Made by a program: the position numbers and the translations under genes. Below are positions 50,183-58,051 of a DNA stretch of 64,000 nucleotides, piece after piece. The notes under the pieces were generated by a model that was given only the letters and a program-made list of their open reading frames with translations, did no database searches and was not told the origin of the DNA. Source of the DNA: DATKDF01 sp963752045 (lineage in GTDB: Bacteria; Acidobacteriota; Vicinamibacteria; Vicinamibacterales; SCN-69-37); the NCBI GenBank assembly GCA_963752045.1, contig CAVVWN010000009.1:62001-126000 (forward strand). The letters run 5' to 3'. The first letter of the stretch is position 1, and each line of letters starts with the position of its first letter.

Positions 50183-50695
50183 ATGCTGACGCAGATTCGC
50201 AGTCTCTTCCGGCACATGGAGTGGGCCGATGCGCTCACCTGGAGCTCGGTGACGAGCGCTGCCTCCGGCGCCGACGCCGCGGCACTCATGGAGCGGGTCT
50301 ATCACGTCCACGCCGTGCAATGGGCCTACCTGCAGATCTGGCGGGGCGAGACGGTGAACATACCCGAGCGTGCGACGTTTGCCGACCGTCCGTCGCTCCA
50401 GGCGTGGGCCCGTGCGTACTACGCAGAGCTTCCGAGGTTTCTGGACACGCTCGATGAGTCGGCGCTCGAGCGCATCATCACGCTGCCGTGGGCCGGGGAG
50501 ATTGCCGAGCGCTTCGGATCGGCCAACCCCGCGACGATGGGCGAGACGATGCTGCAGGTGGCGCTGCACACGACACACCACCGGGGACAACTGGCGACGA
50601 AGATCCGCGAACTCGGCACGGACCCGCCGCTCGTGGACTTCGTCGCGTGGATCTGGATGGGGCGGCCCGCGCCGGCGTGGGAGCCGACTGCCTGA
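50183..50695 (+). CDS. DinB-family protein
   Basis: This 170-residue four-helix protein has the DinB pattern: FRHMEWAD at the start (His), YHVHAVQW (second His) and HTTHHRGQL near the end (third metal His pair). DinB-like proteins bind metal and often act as thiol-dependent S-transferases. The ATG at 50183 gives the normal start; an in-frame GTG at 50150 is possible. It is divergent from the XRE regulator. Confidence 0.83.
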   Translation: MLTQIRSLFRHMEWADALTWSSVTSAASGADAAALMERVYHVHAVQWAYLQIWRGETVNIPERATFADRPSLQAWARAYYAELPRFLDTLDESALERIITLPWAGEIAERFGSANPATMGETMLQVALHTTHHRGQLATKIRELGTDPPLVDFVAWIWMGRPAPAWEPTA

Positions 50696-50717
50696 CCCGT
50701 TGACGGGGCCGGGGCAA

Positions 50718-51245
50718 ATGACATCGATCCGCACGGCGCTCGCGGACGGTCCCTTCCCGTATGAGGACGGGTGGGGATGGCTGTATCGGGCGTTCGAACG
50801 GCTGGCACCGGCGCCGAGCCGGCGACGTCGGGCCATCTGCCGGTACTTCCGTCCGAGCAGGTTGGAGCGTTGGCGGCGAGGCCTCGGGTATCGGATGCTC
50901 GGCGTGCATCTGTTCGGGGCCGTGATCCCGACGGGCGGCATCGCCATCCGCCGTGTCACGAAGGCCCGGATGGCTCCATACACCCTTGCCGCTCACTCGC
51001 TTCGGGCGGCGAGGGCCTTCTACTACCGGGCCTGCGTGTTCGAAGCGCTGCACATGCCGTTCGCGCTGACGCTCGGATGGCTGGCGATCGACCGGGCGAT
51101 GAATGGCCGGCCCGACCTCGCGCTCGAGAACACGGTGATTAATGTTGCGGTGAACGTGTATCCGATGTTGCATCACCGGCGCACCCGGACCCGGATTGTC
51201 CGGTTGCTGGAGCGTCGCGCTATTGCACCGGCACTTTCGACCTGA
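50718..51245 (+). CDS. CrtO-like acyltransferase family membrane protein
   Basis: This 175-residue protein resembles glycosyl-4,4'-diaponeurosporenoate acyltransferase (CrtO). It has Arg-rich segments, an LGVHLFGAVIPTGG region, a hydrophobic pair (about 115-160), and a C-terminal VNVYPMLHHRRTRTRIVRLLERR type ending (positions about 145-168). No carotenoid genes are present, so the acceptor is unknown. The 3' end overlaps the convergent kinase gene by 26 bp. Assignment is tentative. Confidence 0.55.
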   Translation: MTSIRTALADGPFPYEDGWGWLYRAFERLAPAPSRRRRAICRYFRPSRLERWRRGLGYRMLGVHLFGAVIPTGGIAIRRVTKARMAPYTLAAHSLRAARAFYYRACVFEALHMPFALTLGWLAIDRAMNGRPDLALENTVINVAVNVYPMLHHRRTRTRIVRLLERRAIAPALST

Positions 51246-53982
51246 GCTCTTCGAACCAGTTCAGCACTACCTGGATTTCGAGCCGGGCCGGCGCGCCGGC
51301 TTCCCGATCCGGCACGACGTGCAGGAACTGCAGGCCGTCACCGGTGACGTCGTACTCGTTGCGGTGAGCGGGACGCGTGAAGAGCGTGACGGGCGTCGTG
51401 AACTCGAGCCGGTCGGCCGAGATGACCCTGACCGAGCGCATGTCGGCATCCGACCAGAAGAAGATCTCGTCCCCGGCCCCCGCCCACGCCGGGTTCAGGC
51501 CGACGCCGGCCGAGATCATCTGTGACCGTCTCGTGGCGACTTCCATCACGTAGACCGAGAAATCACCGCTTCCGTCTTCGGTCTCGAAGGCCACGAACCG
51601 GCCGTCGGGCGAGAGCGACGGGTTGCGAGCGAGACTTGGTGTCTGCAGCACGTCGATCCGGGGGCTGTCGCCGAGCGAGATCAGGGCGAGCTCGACGGTC
51701 TGCGGCTTGAGGAGGAAGACGGCCAGCGTTCGCCCGTCGGCGGACATCGACCATGGCTGGGCCTCGGTCGTCGCGAGCACGAGCTCCGCCTCGCCGCTGA
51801 GGTCAGCCCGGCGACGGCAGATGCCGCTCGAGTCGGGCCGGCTCACGTCAAAGCACGAGTAGTAGACCCACTGGCCGTCCGGCGACCACACGGGGGCGTC
51901 GGCCTGGCCGGTTGATGTCAGTCGCTGCGCTCCGGGCCGGTCGACGGCGTAGAGCCAGACGTCCGACTGCTGCGCGGACGGCCGCACGGAGGCGGCAATT
52001 CTCCGGCCGTCTGGCGAGAGGCTCAACTGATAGAAGGGCTGGGCCTCGATGGGCAGCGGCGTCTCGCGACCAGAGCGATCGAGCCAGGCCAGCCGTGTCG
52101 GCGAGAACAGGCCGGTTGCGCCTTCGATGTAGACGAGGTCGCCGCGCGGAGACACGTCGAAGTACGCCGCCCCGGTGTAGTTCGCCGCGCCCGTACGCAC
52201 GTCGCTGACGATGGGCACCGCACCTCCGGTGACCGCCATCGCTGCCGGGTCGAACGCGCGGGCGTAGAGCACGCCGCCGAAGACGTAGAGCAGGTGGCCG
52301 GTCGGCGTCACGCGGCCGGCGCGGCCGGACGAGACGAGCACGCGGCGCTCGCCGCTTTCGAGCGACTCGGCGACGATTTGCGCTTCGTCCCAGTCGCGCA
52401 ACCCGTCGAGGAGCGAGAACAGCATCCATCGCCCGCCGGCAATCAACTGGGGGCCCGAGGCGAACTGACCGTCAGGCAGATCGATGACGACCTCCGGGAC
52501 GCCGCCCGTTTCAGGCACTCTGGCGATGTCGCCGCTGAGGCCGACGTAGATGTAACCATCGTCGGCCCAGTTCACGCCGAGGGGGCGCTCGGGAATCGGT
52601 CCGCCGACGACTTCCGGTGGTCCGCCCGATGAGGCTACCCGCATCATCTGTTCGTTTGAAAAGAAGCCGACATACCGGCCATCGGGCGAGAAGAACGGTT
52701 CGCGCACATCGACCACGCCGGGCACGAGCAGGGCGGGCTCGCGTTCCTCGAAGCGCCGGATCCACAGTTGCTGGTTCCATTCGAACGCGACGGCCGATCC
52801 CGCCGGGGAGAGCGCGATTTCTCGGCTCGTGGGGTTGATGAAATCGGGACCTGGCGGGAGCGCGACGGAAAAACGCGTGACGGGGGCTGACGAGATCGAC
52901 AACACGGGCCGCGCCACCCACCAGGTCACGCCTGCCGTCACGAGAGCGACCGCTGCGACCAGTATCCAGGTCGACGGCGATCGCCAGAGCGGACGTGCCG
53001 GCGGTTGCGCCGCTCTCGAGGCGCCGTCATCGTCGCCGCTCGCCTCCGACAGCGTGATGCGGGCTTCGCCGATGTGCTGCAGGCGCGTCTTCGGATTGCG
53101 ATCGAGACACCGCGCGATGAGCGTGCGAATGCGCGCCGGCGTTCCAGCCGGCAGGGCCGACAGGTCCACGTCCTTGGTCAGCACGGCCACGAGCAGGTCG
53201 CTCATGTCCTCGCCTTCGAAGGCACGGCGTCCCGTGAGCATCTCGTAGAGCACGACGCCGAAGGCCCAGATGTCGGCCCGCCGATCGACGATCCGGCCCT
53301 TGGCCTGCTCGGGCGCCATGTAGGCGGCCGTGCCGAGAATCACGCCCATGGCCGTCAGGGCGGGTGAGGTCATGGTCCGTTCGGCGTCCGACGGTCCGGA
53401 GGTCCGACGGTCCGAGGGGCCGACGTCGGCCGCCTTGGCGAGGCCGAAGTCCAGCACTTTCACCGTACCGTCGGCGCGAATCTTGATGTTGGCGGGTTTG
53501 AGATCGCGATGAATGATGCCTGCGTCGTGCGCCGCTTCGAGCGCCTCGGCAATCTGTCGTGCGATCGGCAGCGCCTCATCAATCTTCAAGCCGCGTGGGG
53601 CCCCACCCCCACGCCCCGCCGCACTGACGCCGCTCCTCAGCCTCGAGCCGACGCTCTCGGCTTCGGGCGGTCCGTGCGCGATGATGTCCGACAGGTCGTC
53701 GCCTTCGACGAGCTCCATCACGAGCGCGCGCCGGCCTGCCGCAGCTTCGATGCCGTAGATCGCGGCAATGTTCGGATGGTTGAGCGACGCGAGCGTCCTG
53801 GCTTCGCGCTCGAAGCGCATCAGGCGGTCCGGGTCGTCGGCAAACGACTCGGGGAGGATCTTCAGCGCGACCTCTCGATCGAGCTGGGTGTCGCGTGCGC
53901 GATAGACCTCGCCCATCCCGCCCGCGCCGAGGGCGCCGAGGACTTCATACGGGCCGAGCCGGGTACCGGGATCCAACGTCAT
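51220..53982 (-). CDS. Ser/Thr protein kinase with TolB-like propeller
   Basis: The ATG at 53982 gives 920 residues: kinase domain (Lys41, HRDLKPAN from 158, DFG 178-180, APE 223-225), a membrane helix near 310-330, and a C-terminal TolB/WD40-like propeller (FFSPDGRYVGFFS, WSPDGQWVYYS and others). Two odd insertions lie in the kinase: 26 residues (106-131, Gly/Arg/Ser-rich) before the helix that leads to HRD, and a PSDRRTSGPSD repeat (about 188-199) in the activation loop. The active-site residues are intact. Upstream frame to 54180 overlaps the promoter of the divergent gene. Confidence 0.88.
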   Translation of the reverse strand: MTLDPGTRLGPYEVLGALGAGGMGEVYRARDTQLDREVALKILPESFADDPDRLMRFEREARTLASLNHPNIAAIYGIEAAAGRRALVMELVEGDDLSDIIAHGPPEAESVGSRLRSGVSAAGRGGGAPRGLKIDEALPIARQIAEALEAAHDAGIIHRDLKPANIKIRADGTVKVLDFGLAKAADVGPSDRRTSGPSDAERTMTSPALTAMGVILGTAAYMAPEQAKGRIVDRRADIWAFGVVLYEMLTGRRAFEGEDMSDLLVAVLTKDVDLSALPAGTPARIRTLIARCLDRNPKTRLQHIGEARITLSEASGDDDGASRAAQPPARPLWRSPSTWILVAAVALVTAGVTWWVARPVLSISSAPVTRFSVALPPGPDFINPTSREIALSPAGSAVAFEWNQQLWIRRFEEREPALLVPGVVDVREPFFSPDGRYVGFFSNEQMMRVASSGGPPEVVGGPIPERPLGVNWADDGYIYVGLSGDIARVPETGGVPEVVIDLPDGQFASGPQLIAGGRWMLFSLLDGLRDWDEAQIVAESLESGERRVLVSSGRAGRVTPTGHLLYVFGGVLYARAFDPAAMAVTGGAVPIVSDVRTGAANYTGAAYFDVSPRGDLVYIEGATGLFSPTRLAWLDRSGRETPLPIEAQPFYQLSLSPDGRRIAASVRPSAQQSDVWLYAVDRPGAQRLTSTGQADAPVWSPDGQWVYYSCFDVSRPDSSGICRRRADLSGEAELVLATTEAQPWSMSADGRTLAVFLLKPQTVELALISLGDSPRIDVLQTPSLARNPSLSPDGRFVAFETEDGSGDFSVYVMEVATRRSQMISAGVGLNPAWAGAGDEIFFWSDADMRSVRVISADRLEFTTPVTLFTRPAHRNEYDVTGDGLQFLHVVPDREAGAPARLEIQVVLNWFEELRSKVPVQ
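53386..53425 (-). repeat. 9-bp-type repeat in kinase activation loop
   Basis: Copies of GGTCCGACG/GGTCCGGAG (plus-strand view) in frame, encoding the SDRRTSGPSD segment between DFG and APE. The same unit is expanded in the kinase at 61463 (63614-63692). Confidence 0.75.
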
Positions 53983-54088
53983 CGGGCAGGCCACATGATA
54001 GCCCGACGGAGCCGGTACCCTGGTGCCGGCAAGCGGAAGCCCGGCCGCCATCCACTTTCGGCGGCCCTGGTAGTACGCTAGGGCCGCC

Positions 54089-55315
54089 ATGTCACTCGAG
54101 AAGCTCAGTTCCAGTCTGATAAGCGACGTCGCCGCCCTCGAGCGCGAGGGGCGAGCCAAGTCGCCCGAGCGCGTGATCACGGGCTACGTGCCCGCTTTCG
54201 GCGCGCGCGGCCCGCGTTACACGCTGCAGGGGAGCGATGGCGAGTTTCTGCGGATGAATGCGAACAGCTATCTGTCGCTGTCGCATCATCCGAAGATGCT
54301 GCACGCGGCTGACGAGGCGGCGCAGGTGTTCGGCACGGGGCCGGGCGCGGTCCGGTTCATCGACGGGACGTCGATCCATCATGTGGCGCTCGAACGGCGG
54401 ATCGCGGCGTTCACGGGCCGGCCGGCGGCCAAGGCCTTCAATTCGGCCTATACGACCGTGCTCGGAACGGCCATCACGCTCTCGAGCGCCGACACCTACT
54501 GGATCGGCGACGCGCTGAACCACAACTGCATCATCCGGGCGATGCGGATCGCGAACGTGCCGTCTGATCGGCGCGCCATCTTCGCGCACAACGACGCCGA
54601 GGACCTGGCGCACAAGCTCGAGGCCGTGCCCGACGGCATCGGCCGCGTGGTCGTCATCTTCGACGGCATCTTCAGCATGCGCGGCGATGCCGCGCCGGTG
54701 CGCGAGATCCTGCAGGCGACCGCGGCGCACGAGGACCGCTTCCGTGACGGCGTGATCACGATGATGGACGACTCGCACGGGATTGGCGCGTACGGCGCGA
54801 CCGGCCGCGGCACCGAGGAGCACGCCGGGGCGCGCGTGGACGTGCTGGTCGGCACGTTCGGCAAGGCGTTCGGCGTGAACGGCGGGTTCGTGGCCGCCAG
54901 CCCCGAGCTCATCGAGGCCGTACGGCAGAAGTCGGACACCTACATCTACACGAACCCGCTTGGCGCGGCCGACTGCGCCGCGGCCGTTACAGCGGTGGAC
55001 ATCGCCGACGGACCCGAAGGCCGCGAGCGGCTGGCCAACCTGGGCGCGCGGACGGCGCAGTTCCGCGCCGGGCTCGGGGCGCTCGGTCTTGAGTCCATCC
55101 CCGGCCCGCATCCGGTCGTGCCGCTGCTCGTCCGCAGCACCGAAAAAGTGCGCGCGATGGTGCAAGGCTTGTTCGAGCGCCGGATCCTCGCTGTGGGGCT
55201 CACGTTCCCGGTGGTCCCCAAGGGCGACGAGACCATCCGCTTCCAGATCAACGCGGCCCATTCCGAGGCTGACATCGACGAGGTGCTCGAAGCACTGGCC
55301 GCGCTGACCCGGTAA
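54089..55315 (+). CDS. Alpha-oxoamine synthase family PLP enzyme
   Basis: This 408-residue fold-type I PLP enzyme belongs to the KBL/BioF/serine palmitoyltransferase family: GTGPGAVRFIDGTSIHH, DDSHGIGAYG (227-236) and the PLP Lys259 in VGTFGKAFG. It condenses an amino acid with an acyl-CoA. The motif set fits 2-amino-3-ketobutyrate CoA ligase or a sphingolipid-type synthase better than BioF, but the acyl donor cannot be decided. The ATG is 9 bases after TACGCT, a weak -10-like box. Confidence 0.85.
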   Translation: MSLEKLSSSLISDVAALEREGRAKSPERVITGYVPAFGARGPRYTLQGSDGEFLRMNANSYLSLSHHPKMLHAADEAAQVFGTGPGAVRFIDGTSIHHVALERRIAAFTGRPAAKAFNSAYTTVLGTAITLSSADTYWIGDALNHNCIIRAMRIANVPSDRRAIFAHNDAEDLAHKLEAVPDGIGRVVVIFDGIFSMRGDAAPVREILQATAAHEDRFRDGVITMMDDSHGIGAYGATGRGTEEHAGARVDVLVGTFGKAFGVNGGFVAASPELIEAVRQKSDTYIYTNPLGAADCAAAVTAVDIADGPEGRERLANLGARTAQFRAGLGALGLESIPGPHPVVPLLVRSTEKVRAMVQGLFERRILAVGLTFPVVPKGDETIRFQINAAHSEADIDEVLEALAALTR

Positions 55316-55374
55316 GACGCACGCGTGGGGGTTTCAAAGCAAGTGGGAGGCTACGCGCTGGTGCGGTCGGTTGC

Positions 55375-55742
55375 CTACTGCTGCTCCAGGTTCGTGATGC
55401 GCCGCTCATGGTCCATGAGCGTGGCCGCGAATCGTCGGTCGGCTGCGTCGCCGACCACGATGTGGTCCTTGAGGATCTGGCGGAGCTCGGCGAAGCCGGC
55501 TCGCATCTCACGTCGGAGGCTGTCGTCTTCGCCGAGCGTGCGGAACCGGTCGAGGATGTCTTCGTGCAGCACGCCCATGTGCCGCCGGAGATCTGCCACG
55601 TCGGCTTTCAGCCCACCAATCTCGCCTGTGTTCCCGGCCACGGCCGTCTGAGAAGCCCGGCCACGTCGGTCTTGAGCCCGGCCACGTCGGCCGCGACTTC
55701 GCCCAGGCGCTCTTCGATTCGATCGAACCTCTCTTCGGACAC
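55375..55742 (-). CDS. Small coiled-coil protein, frameshifted
   Basis: GTG at 55742 starts a Glu/Arg/Leu heptad protein (VSEERFDRIEERLGEVAADVAGLKTDVAGL). The frame then shifts by a missing base near 55655 into QTAVAGNTGEIGGLKADVADLRRH and on to the stop at 55375. Corrected length is about 122 residues, almost all predicted coiled coil with repeated DVAGLK units. No signal peptide or catalytic motif. It may be a scaffold; function unknown. Confidence 0.6.
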
Positions 55743-56012
55743 TCCAACCCCCAGGATCGCGATGGGACGACGACAATAGCATCGTCGGCCTGCTGATGTC
55801 ATGAGCAAGGACGGTGCCGGAGCCGATCAGCGCGTTTGTGGCTGAGTCCAGGCCGGCAGCAGGCACGGTGCGCAGATTCTGCGATTCGCTGGAGCTTCCG
55901 TGTACGCACTCCGATGAGCGCTTCGATCCGATGAGAGAGGTGTCCCTCGCGCGGGCGCGCCTGGCCGGTTTGACACCGGCCGATCTGTAGTGCTACATAT
56001 TGTAACATTACA
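55743..56012 (+). other. Intergenic region before BlaI-like gene
   Basis: No gene seen in about 270 bp between the coiled-coil gene and the BlaI-like regulator. The last 20 bp hold the regulator's operator-like dyads. Confidence 0.45.
55994..56012 (+). promoter_or_regulatory. BlaI-type operator overlapping start of regulator gene
   Basis: TACATATTGTA (55994-56004) and TGTAACATTACA (56001-56012) form two overlapping TACA/TGTA dyads ending at the base before the ATG. BlaI/MecI proteins bind TACA/TGTA dyads. No ribosome site lies between operator and ATG, so the transcript may be leaderless and self-repressed. Confidence 0.65.
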
Positions 56013-56411
56013 ATGAGTCGCAGACCTCACGGTCGGCACCGTTCGCTCGGCCAGGCCGAACAGGCCGTCATGAACCACGTCTGGGCCCGCGGGCCCGTCA
56101 CCGCCGAGTCGTGCCGTGAGGCGCTCGAGGCGTCCTGGCCCATGAAGGAGTCCACGGTTCGCACGGTGCTCCGTCGTCTCGAGGCCAAAGGCTACGTCCG
56201 CCACACCGTCGAGGGCCGGACGTACGTGTACCACGCGGTGCATGCCCCGGTTGCCGTGGCCACGCGGGCCGTGCGTTCGCTCATCGATTGGTTCTGCGGC
56301 GGCTCTGCCGAGGCCCTGGTTATGGGCATGGTCGACGACGAGGTGCTCGGGCCGGAGGAGCTGAAGCGCATTCAACGCCGCATCGCGCAGGCGAGAAAGG
56401 CCAGGCGATGA
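56013..56411 (+). CDS. BlaI/MecI-family transcriptional repressor
   Basis: This 132-residue winged-helix protein has the BlaI/MecI/CopY pattern: LGQAEQAVMNHVWARGPVT, then KESTVRTVLRRLEAKGYV (recognition helix) and GRTYVYHAV (wing), with a C-terminal dimer helix. It overlaps the M56 gene start (ATGA at 56408). In known systems an M56 protease cleaves BlaI to release repression; here the signal is probably envelope or beta-lactam stress. Confidence 0.9.
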   Translation: MSRRPHGRHRSLGQAEQAVMNHVWARGPVTAESCREALEASWPMKESTVRTVLRRLEAKGYVRHTVEGRTYVYHAVHAPVAVATRAVRSLIDWFCGGSAEALVMGMVDDEVLGPEELKRIQRRIAQARKARR

Positions 56412-58033
56412 CGGCCGCCGACCTCGACGTGCTCGCGCGAACGACACTCGCGGTACTGGCCGAATCGGCGGTCCGCAGCCTCGTGCTCGCGGCACTGGTC
56501 GGCGGTGCTCTCGCCGTATTCGGCGTTCGCGGCGCCGTCGCTCGCCTGGCGGCGTGGCGGTTCGTACTCCTCGCCGCGCTCGTCATGCCGCTCATCGGGA
56601 TGGTGGTCCCCGAGTTGCCGCTGCCGGTGCCGGCGTTCCCGGACCAGGCGTCCGCAGGCGTAACGGGCGCCGGCCCGAGCGTGCTGGGGCCGGCTGTTTC
56701 CGTTGTCGTGCTCGCGGACGCGGGCGCGACAGGGCCATCGATTGCCGTCGCCGCGCTGGCGATCTACGCGCTGGGTGTCGTCATCCTCGGCCTTCGCATG
56801 GTGCGCGGCTGGCGCGCCGTGCGGCGGGTCGACAGAGCCTCTCGCCCTGTTGATGATGATGCCGTGCGCGACCGCCTCATCCAGTTGTGCCGGCGGATGA
56901 GCCTCGCGGCCGCGCCGCGCCTCGCCGAGGTCGACGACAAGATCCTCGATGTGCCGGTCACGTCCGGCGTCCGCCGGCCCGCCGTGTTCCTGCCGGCATC
57001 CTGGCGGCGCTGGTCAGAAGCGAAGCTCGATGCCGTCCTCATCCACGAGCTCTCGCACGTTCGCCGGCGCGACACGCTCACGCAGCAACTCGCCATGGCC
57101 ACGCGCACGATCTTCTGGCCGAGCCCGCTCGGCTGGTGGCTCTGTCGCGAGGTGTCGCGTCTGGCCGAGCAGGCGAGCGACGAAGCCGCGCTCGAGAGCG
57201 GCGTCGATCCAGCGCGCTACGCCGGCATCCTGCTCGGATTCGTGAAGGTCATCCATGCCCGGCAGCGCCCCGCCGGGACGCACTTGGCGATGGCGCGCGC
57301 CAGTGGCGCCGAACGCCGTGTCGAACACGTGCTTCGTTGGCAAGGGAGTCCGCTCATGTCGCATTCAGCCCGTTCGTCTGCGTTGTTCGCCTTGGCCGCT
57401 CTGGCCCTCGTCGCGATCGTCTCGACGGCTCGTCCGGTCGTCGTCTCGGCCGAGCCCGCCGCGGCGCCGGATCCGCCGGCGGCGTTGCGTCAGCTTCCGC
57501 CGCCACCGCCACCACCTCCTCCGACGGAACTGCCGCCACCACCGCCACCGCCGCCTCCATCGGAATTGCCGCCGTCGCCGCCACCGCCGACGGAACCGCC
57601 ACCGCCACCACCGGCGCCTCCGACGGAGCTGCCTTCGCTGCCGTCCCCGACGGAGCCGCCACCACTGCCGCCGCTGCCCCCGGCACCGCCGTTATCGGAT
57701 CTCCTGCAGGAGGTGACGGGCGACGACTTCGCGAGAGGCGCGTACATCGTTCCGGGAACAAAGGGACTCACGCCGCCCGTGCTCGTGAGTCTGGTTCATC
57801 CGAAGTACACGTCGGAGGCCATGCGCGCGAAGATTCAGGGCACCGTGTTCGTGCAGATTGTCGTGGATACTAACGGTGATGTGGAGAAGGCGCGTGTGAT
57901 TCGCGGGCTCGACCCGGGGCTCGATGAGCAGGCGCTGGTCGCGGCGGAACAATGGCGGTTCGAGCCCGGCGTGCTCGACGGTACCGCAGTCCGCGTGACC
58001 ACCGTGCTAGTGCTCGAGTTCCGGCTGCACTGA
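56408..58033 (+). CDS. M56 (BlaR-type) protease with C-terminal TonB domain
   Basis: This 541-residue membrane protein has three or four helices, a cytoplasmic M56 zinc motif HELSH (H213, E214, H217) with downstream EQASDEA, and a further helix near 355-375. A long polyproline linker (about 57500-57690) and a C-terminal TonB domain (VSLVHPKYTSEAMRAKIQG, VVDTNGDVEKARVI) follow. Classical BlaR1 has a penicillin-binding sensor instead. This version replaces it with TonB, a fusion common in Acidobacteria. It probably cleaves the BlaI-like repressor encoded just upstream. Confidence 0.88.
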   Translation: MTAADLDVLARTTLAVLAESAVRSLVLAALVGGALAVFGVRGAVARLAAWRFVLLAALVMPLIGMVVPELPLPVPAFPDQASAGVTGAGPSVLGPAVSVVVLADAGATGPSIAVAALAIYALGVVILGLRMVRGWRAVRRVDRASRPVDDDAVRDRLIQLCRRMSLAAAPRLAEVDDKILDVPVTSGVRRPAVFLPASWRRWSEAKLDAVLIHELSHVRRRDTLTQQLAMATRTIFWPSPLGWWLCREVSRLAEQASDEAALESGVDPARYAGILLGFVKVIHARQRPAGTHLAMARASGAERRVEHVLRWQGSPLMSHSARSSALFALAALALVAIVSTARPVVVSAEPAAAPDPPAALRQLPPPPPPPPPTELPPPPPPPPPSELPPSPPPPTEPPPPPPAPPTELPSLPSPTEPPPLPPLPPAPPLSDLLQEVTGDDFARGAYIVPGTKGLTPPVLVSLVHPKYTSEAMRAKIQGTVFVQIVVDTNGDVEKARVIRGLDPGLDEQALVAAEQWRFEPGVLDGTAVRVTTVLVLEFRLH

Positions 58034-58051
58034 ACCCGGGCTGAAGCCGCC

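Noticed and set aside
57490..57771. Gly-rich minus-strand ORF opposite the polyproline linker
   Set aside because: It is the mirror of the Pro-rich linker of the M56-TonB gene.
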